This document shows, piece after piece, positions 61,000 to 64,000 of a stretch of DNA of 64,000 nucleotides. Below the pieces are notes generated by a model. That model saw only the letters and a program-made list of their open reading frames with translations. It did not search any database and was not told where the DNA came from. Source of the DNA: Bacillus sp. 03113 (GTDB lineage: Bacteria; Bacillota; Bacilli; Bacillales; Cytobacillaceae); assembly GCF_006546985.1 (NCBI RefSeq), contig NZ_VATK01000007.1, forward strand, positions 62,001-126,000. Reading direction: 5' to 3'. Every line of letters begins with the position of its first letter. Position 1 is the first letter of the stretch. Both the position numbers and the translations under genes were made by a program.

Positions 61000-62223
61000 A
61001 TGGAGCAAGTAAAAAAAGAGAAGAATCCTTCAAGTAAAATAAACATAAACTGGTCTTTGTTATTAGGTGCTGCGTTTCTTATGGCGACTTCAGCAATTGG
61101 ACCTGGCTTTTTAACGCAAACGACGGTTTTTACACAAACGTTAGCCGCAAGCTTTGGATTTGTTATTTTAATTTCAATTGTACTCGATATTTTTACTCAA
61201 ATTAATGTATGGCGCATTATTGCAGTATCTGAAAAACGGGGACAAGATATTGCGAATATGGTTTTTCCAGGAATGGGTTACCTTCTTGCCTTTTTGATTG
61301 TAATGGGAGGACTTGCCTTTAATATTGGAAATATTGCGGGTGCAGGATTGGGGTTAAATGTCATATTTGGTATTACGCCAGAAACAGGCGCAATCATAAG
61401 TGCTATTATTGCTATTTTTATCTTTGTTGTAAAAGAAGCAGGTAAGGCGATGGATCGTTTCGCTCAATTAGCGGGATTTGTCATGATTGGTTTAATGATA
61501 TTTGTCGCATGGAAAACATCTCCTCCAGTTGGTGAAGCGGTCATTCGAACGTTCGCCCCAGAGGAAATAAATATTGTTTCGATTGTTACATTAGTGGGTG
61601 GTACAGTTGGAGGATATATCGTTTTTGCTGGCGGACATCGTCTCTTAGATGCAGGTGTAACTGGTATTGATGCGTTGCCAAGAGTAACAAAAAGCTCAGT
61701 GGTTGGAATATTGCTTACTGCTGTGATGCGTGTTGCACTATTTTTAGCTGCACTTGGTGTGGTATCACAAGGTTTACAAATTGATCCTAATAATCCACCG
61801 GCATCCGTTTTTCAGCTTGCTGCAGGAAACGTTGGCTATAAAATATTTGGGGTTATTATGTGGGCTGCTGCTGTAACCTCTGTTGTGGGTGCTGCCTATA
61901 CATCAGTATCCTTTGTTCGTACGTTCCATAGTAAATTAGAGCAAAATCACAGATGGATCATTATTGGTTTCATTGTCGTTTCAACGATTTCATTTGTGTT
62001 AATTGGAAAGCCTGTTAAAATTCTTATATTAGTTGGGGCGCTTAATGGACTTATTCTTCCAATTGCTCTTGGAATCTTACTAATCGCAGCGTATAAAAAG
62101 AGTATTGTTGGCTCTTATAAGCATCCAATTTGGTTAACAATAACAGGTGCTTTAGTTGTAATTGTAATGGCAATAATGGGTGTTTACACGATTATTGATC
62201 AAGTGCCGCTGTTATTTAAGTAG
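61000..62223 (+). CDS. NRAMP-family transporter (YcsG-like)
   Basis: 407 residues, about eleven helices. The first helix has TSAIGPGFLTQTTVFTQ, where the canonical Nramp D-P-G-N metal motif is replaced by I-G-P-G-F. Thus it belongs to the YcsG-type divergent branch and may not carry divalent metals. Its place inside the 5-oxoprolinase operon suggests uptake of 5-oxoproline or a related compound (inference). It starts 15 bp after pxpA. Confidence 0.82.
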   Translation: MEQVKKEKNPSSKININWSLLLGAAFLMATSAIGPGFLTQTTVFTQTLAASFGFVILISIVLDIFTQINVWRIIAVSEKRGQDIANMVFPGMGYLLAFLIVMGGLAFNIGNIAGAGLGLNVIFGITPETGAIISAIIAIFIFVVKEAGKAMDRFAQLAGFVMIGLMIFVAWKTSPPVGEAVIRTFAPEEINIVSIVTLVGGTVGGYIVFAGGHRLLDAGVTGIDALPRVTKSSVVGILLTAVMRVALFLAALGVVSQGLQIDPNNPPASVFQLAAGNVGYKIFGVIMWAAAVTSVVGAAYTSVSFVRTFHSKLEQNHRWIIIGFIVVSTISFVLIGKPVKILILVGALNGLILPIALGILLIAAYKKSIVGSYKHPIWLTITGALVVIVMAIMGVYTIIDQVPLLFK

Positions 62224-62247
62224 AATTGTTTCATTGTCATAACTAAG

Positions 62248-62282
62248 GGCACTCAGGTGAAGAGCTTCTTCACCTGAGTGCC
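62248..62282 (+). repeat. Intra-operon hairpin after the NRAMP gene
   Basis: GGCACTCAGGTGAAGA-GCT-TCTTCACCTGAGTGCC: a perfect 16-bp stem without a T-run. It is likely to affect mRNA stability or attenuate rather than stop transcription fully. Confidence 0.65.
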
Positions 62283-62314
62283 TAGTATAACAAAAAATAG
62301 TGAGGAGTTAAGAA

Positions 62315-63106
62315 ATGAATGATTTATCAAGCGTTTCTCCATCTGATTTAAGAAAAATGATTCGTCAAAATGAACTCATTCGTCCTACAGCTGGAATGGC
62401 TAATGGCTTTGCACAGGCGAACCTAGCTATTTTAAAGAAAGAGGATGCGTTTGATTTTCTTCTATTCTGTCAACGAAATCCGAAACCATGTCCGATTCTT
62501 GATGTAACAGAAGTAGGATCTCCTATTCCGCAAATTGCAGCCCCGACAGGTGATATTCGTACCGATATTCCGAAATATCGAATTTATAAACACGGGGAGC
62601 TAGTAGAAGAGGTGACAGATATTACAGCCTATTGGGAAGAAGATATGGTTGGATTTCTGATTGGGTGCAGCTTTACCTTTGAACATGCTTTATTAAAGAA
62701 CGAAATACCGATTCGTCACATCGAACAAGATTGTAATGTGCCAATGTATAAAACAAATATTCCTTGTGTAAAGGCAGGGAAATTTCAAGGAATGACGGTT
62801 GCCAGTATGCGACCTATTAAACAGAGCGATGTCGTCAGAGCGGTACAGGTAACGTCAAGATTCCCAGCTGTCCACGGTGCACCAATCCATATTGGAGATC
62901 CGAGTGTGATTGGAATCCAAAATATTAATCAACCTGATTTTGGCGATATGGTTCCAATTAATGCTGGAGAGGTTCCGGTGTTTTGGGCCTGCGGCGTAAC
63001 TCCCCAAGCTGTGGCAATGGAATCAAAACCAGAACTCATGATTACACATGCTCCAGGGTATATGTTTATAACGGATTTAAGAGATGAAAAATTAGGCGTT
63101 TTGTAA
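62315..63106 (+). CDS. ycsI: Putative hydro-lyase, DUF1445 (YcsI family)
   Basis: 263 residues: RPTAGMANGFAQANLAILKK, FLLFCQRNPKPCPILDVTEV, GCSFTFEHALL, VTSRFPAVHGAPIHIGDP, FWACGVTPQAVAME. The mammalian relative is a D-glutamate cyclase that makes 5-oxo-D-proline, which fits an operon that opens 5-oxoproline. Whether the bacterial enzyme acts on D-glutamate here is inferred. Confidence 0.85.
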   Translation: MNDLSSVSPSDLRKMIRQNELIRPTAGMANGFAQANLAILKKEDAFDFLLFCQRNPKPCPILDVTEVGSPIPQIAAPTGDIRTDIPKYRIYKHGELVEEVTDITAYWEEDMVGFLIGCSFTFEHALLKNEIPIRHIEQDCNVPMYKTNIPCVKAGKFQGMTVASMRPIKQSDVVRAVQVTSRFPAVHGAPIHIGDPSVIGIQNINQPDFGDMVPINAGEVPVFWACGVTPQAVAMESKPELMITHAPGYMFITDLRDEKLGVL

Positions 63107-63111
63107 CACGG

Positions 63112-63146
63112 AAAGAGGAGAAGGTTCGATTCCTTATCTCCTCTTT
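63112..63146 (+). repeat. Intra-operon hairpin between ycsI and pxpB
   Basis: AAAGAGGAGA / TCTCCTCTTT, a perfect 10-bp stem with a 15-nt loop followed by AAAATTTT. A possible weak attenuator. Confidence 0.55.
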
Positions 63147-63176
63147 AAAATTTTATATAGATAAAGAGGGGATAAG

Positions 63177-63929
63177 ATGTCTCAAGTGATCATAAATAAT
63201 CTATCAAACATTCAGATTACAGCACTTGGCGACTCAGCTATAGTCATTCAATTAGGAAATGAAATTAGTCACGAAGTACATCGTAAGGTGATGAAGCTGA
63301 AAAATCATTTTGAAAAAAATTTACCGGACGGTTTTATCGAATGTGTACCATCCTTTACAAATGTTACGCTCTATTATGATCCAGTCATCATCTATAACCA
63401 GCATAAGCAAAAGAAAATAAGCTCTCCTTTTCAAATCGTTCAGTCCATTATTAAAGAAGAATTAAAAAATATAAGCGATTCGCAAGATTTCATTCATCGA
63501 ACAATTGAAATTCCTATTTGCTATGGAGGAGTATATGGTCCAGATTTAGAGGATGTCGCTAAGCATAATGGATTGACAACAGATGAAGTGATTGCGATTC
63601 ATTCAACCGGAGAGTACCTTGTTTATATGATTGGCTTTGCCCCTGGATTTGCCTTTATGGGCGGAATGTCAGACAAAATAGCTACCCCTAGGCGTTCAAC
63701 TCCTCGTACATCCATTCCTGTAGGTTCGGTTGGAATTGCGGGCAAGCAGACAGGCATCTATCCTATATCCACTCCGGGAGGTTGGCAGTTAATAGGAAAA
63801 ACGCCTACACCCCTATTTTTGCCGAATGAACATCCGCCAAGTCTTCTACAAGCAGGTGATCGAGTGAAATTTCGATCAATCTCTCAAGAAGAGTTTTTAG
63901 AAGAGCTTAATAGGGGGAGAAATCAATGA
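63177..63929 (+). CDS. pxpB: 5-oxoprolinase subunit B (KipI)
   Basis: 250 residues, allophanate hydrolase subunit 1 fold: ITALGDSAIVIQLGNEIS, IPICYGGVYGPDLEDVAKHN, YMIGFAPGFAFMGGMSDKIA, TPGGWQLIGKTPTPLF. In B. subtilis KipI also inhibits the sporulation kinase KinA. A stop-start overlap (ATGA) couples it to pxpC. Confidence 0.94.
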   Translation: MSQVIINNLSNIQITALGDSAIVIQLGNEISHEVHRKVMKLKNHFEKNLPDGFIECVPSFTNVTLYYDPVIIYNQHKQKKISSPFQIVQSIIKEELKNISDSQDFIHRTIEIPICYGGVYGPDLEDVAKHNGLTTDEVIAIHSTGEYLVYMIGFAPGFAFMGGMSDKIATPRRSTPRTSIPVGSVGIAGKQTGIYPISTPGGWQLIGKTPTPLFLPNEHPPSLLQAGDRVKFRSISQEEFLEELNRGRNQ

Positions 63930-64000
63930 GTATTAGAGTTATGCGCCCAGGTTTGCTCACAAGCATTCAAGACTTAGGAAGATATGGTTTTCAACAGCAC
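63926..64000 (+). CDS. pxpC: 5-oxoprolinase subunit C (KipA), 5' end only
   Basis: Only the first 25 codons are in the window: RVMRPGLLTSIQDLGRYGFQ. This matches the start of allophanate hydrolase subunit 2/PxpC proteins. The ATG lies behind AGGGGGAG and overlaps the pxpB stop by 4 nt; the rest continues past the right edge. Confidence 0.9.
   Translation, partial: MSIRVMRPGLLTSIQDLGRYGFQQH

Overview
This window is low-GC DNA from an endospore-former-type Firmicute, most likely a member of the Bacillaceae. The evidence is AGGAGG-type ribosome binding sites, frequent TTG/GTG starts, Bacillus-type gene neighbourhoods (mntABCD, sdpRI, ycsF-ycsG-ycsI-kipI-kipA, PadR-HAAS-DUF4097), Bacillus-type operators and two families of short Bacillaceae-like dispersed repeats. 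I see no rRNA, tRNA, CRISPR array, prophage or complete insertion sequence.

Layout. 1-13.2 kb: a truncated HlyC/CorC membrane protein, an acyltransferase, a membrane thioredoxin-like protein, a PadR/HAAS/DUF4097 operon, methionine aminopeptidase, a compact cluster of six DnaA boxes, a DMT transporter, an ECF sigma/anti-sigma/membrane-protein operon, and a glycolipid-type glycosyltransferase, DedA and polysaccharide deacetylase group. 13.3-24.4 kb: anaerobic ribonucleotide reductase nrdDG behind a pair of NrdR-like boxes, then a metal locus. The metal locus has a PepSY membrane protein and a His-tailed lipoprotein, divergent from a Nik/Cnt-type five-gene ABC importer with a Zur-like box between them, followed by an ArsR regulator and a CzcD-type exporter. 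24.7-31.2 kb: the Fe-S repair protein ScdA behind an FNR box, an MFS exporter, two duplicated molbindin genes with a shared structured leader and an scdA relic between them, and a peroxiredoxin/TetR pair.

31.2-46.8 kb is the most distinctive part: a catabolic island for glycine betaine. A LysR regulator faces genes for monomeric sarcosine oxidase, dimethylglycine oxidase and a Rieske oxygenase resembling glycine betaine monooxygenase. These are followed by an OpuA-type betaine importer, a tandem glycine riboswitch with its own terminator in front of L-serine dehydratase, and an HxlR regulator with the formaldehyde-fixing hxlAB genes. Together they read as betaine -> dimethylglycine -> sarcosine -> glycine (-> serine) -> pyruvate. 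The formaldehyde released by demethylation would be captured by the ribulose monophosphate route, and the glycine produced would be sensed by the riboswitch. The window itself lacks the oxygenase reductase and glyA/gcv. Two 208-211 bp MITE-like elements, each with a perfect 8-bp target duplication, sit at the edge of and inside this island.

46.9-64 kb: an SDR gene and a decayed second copy flanking a serine hydrolase, a manganese ABC importer (mntABCD) with two MntR-like boxes, an orphan sdpRI immunity pair, a GntR-murQ-PTS operon for amino-sugar salvage, a ketopantoate-reductase-like gene, a small oxidase-like membrane protein, and the 5-oxoprolinase operon (pxpA, NRAMP, ycsI, pxpB, start of pxpC), which runs off the right edge.
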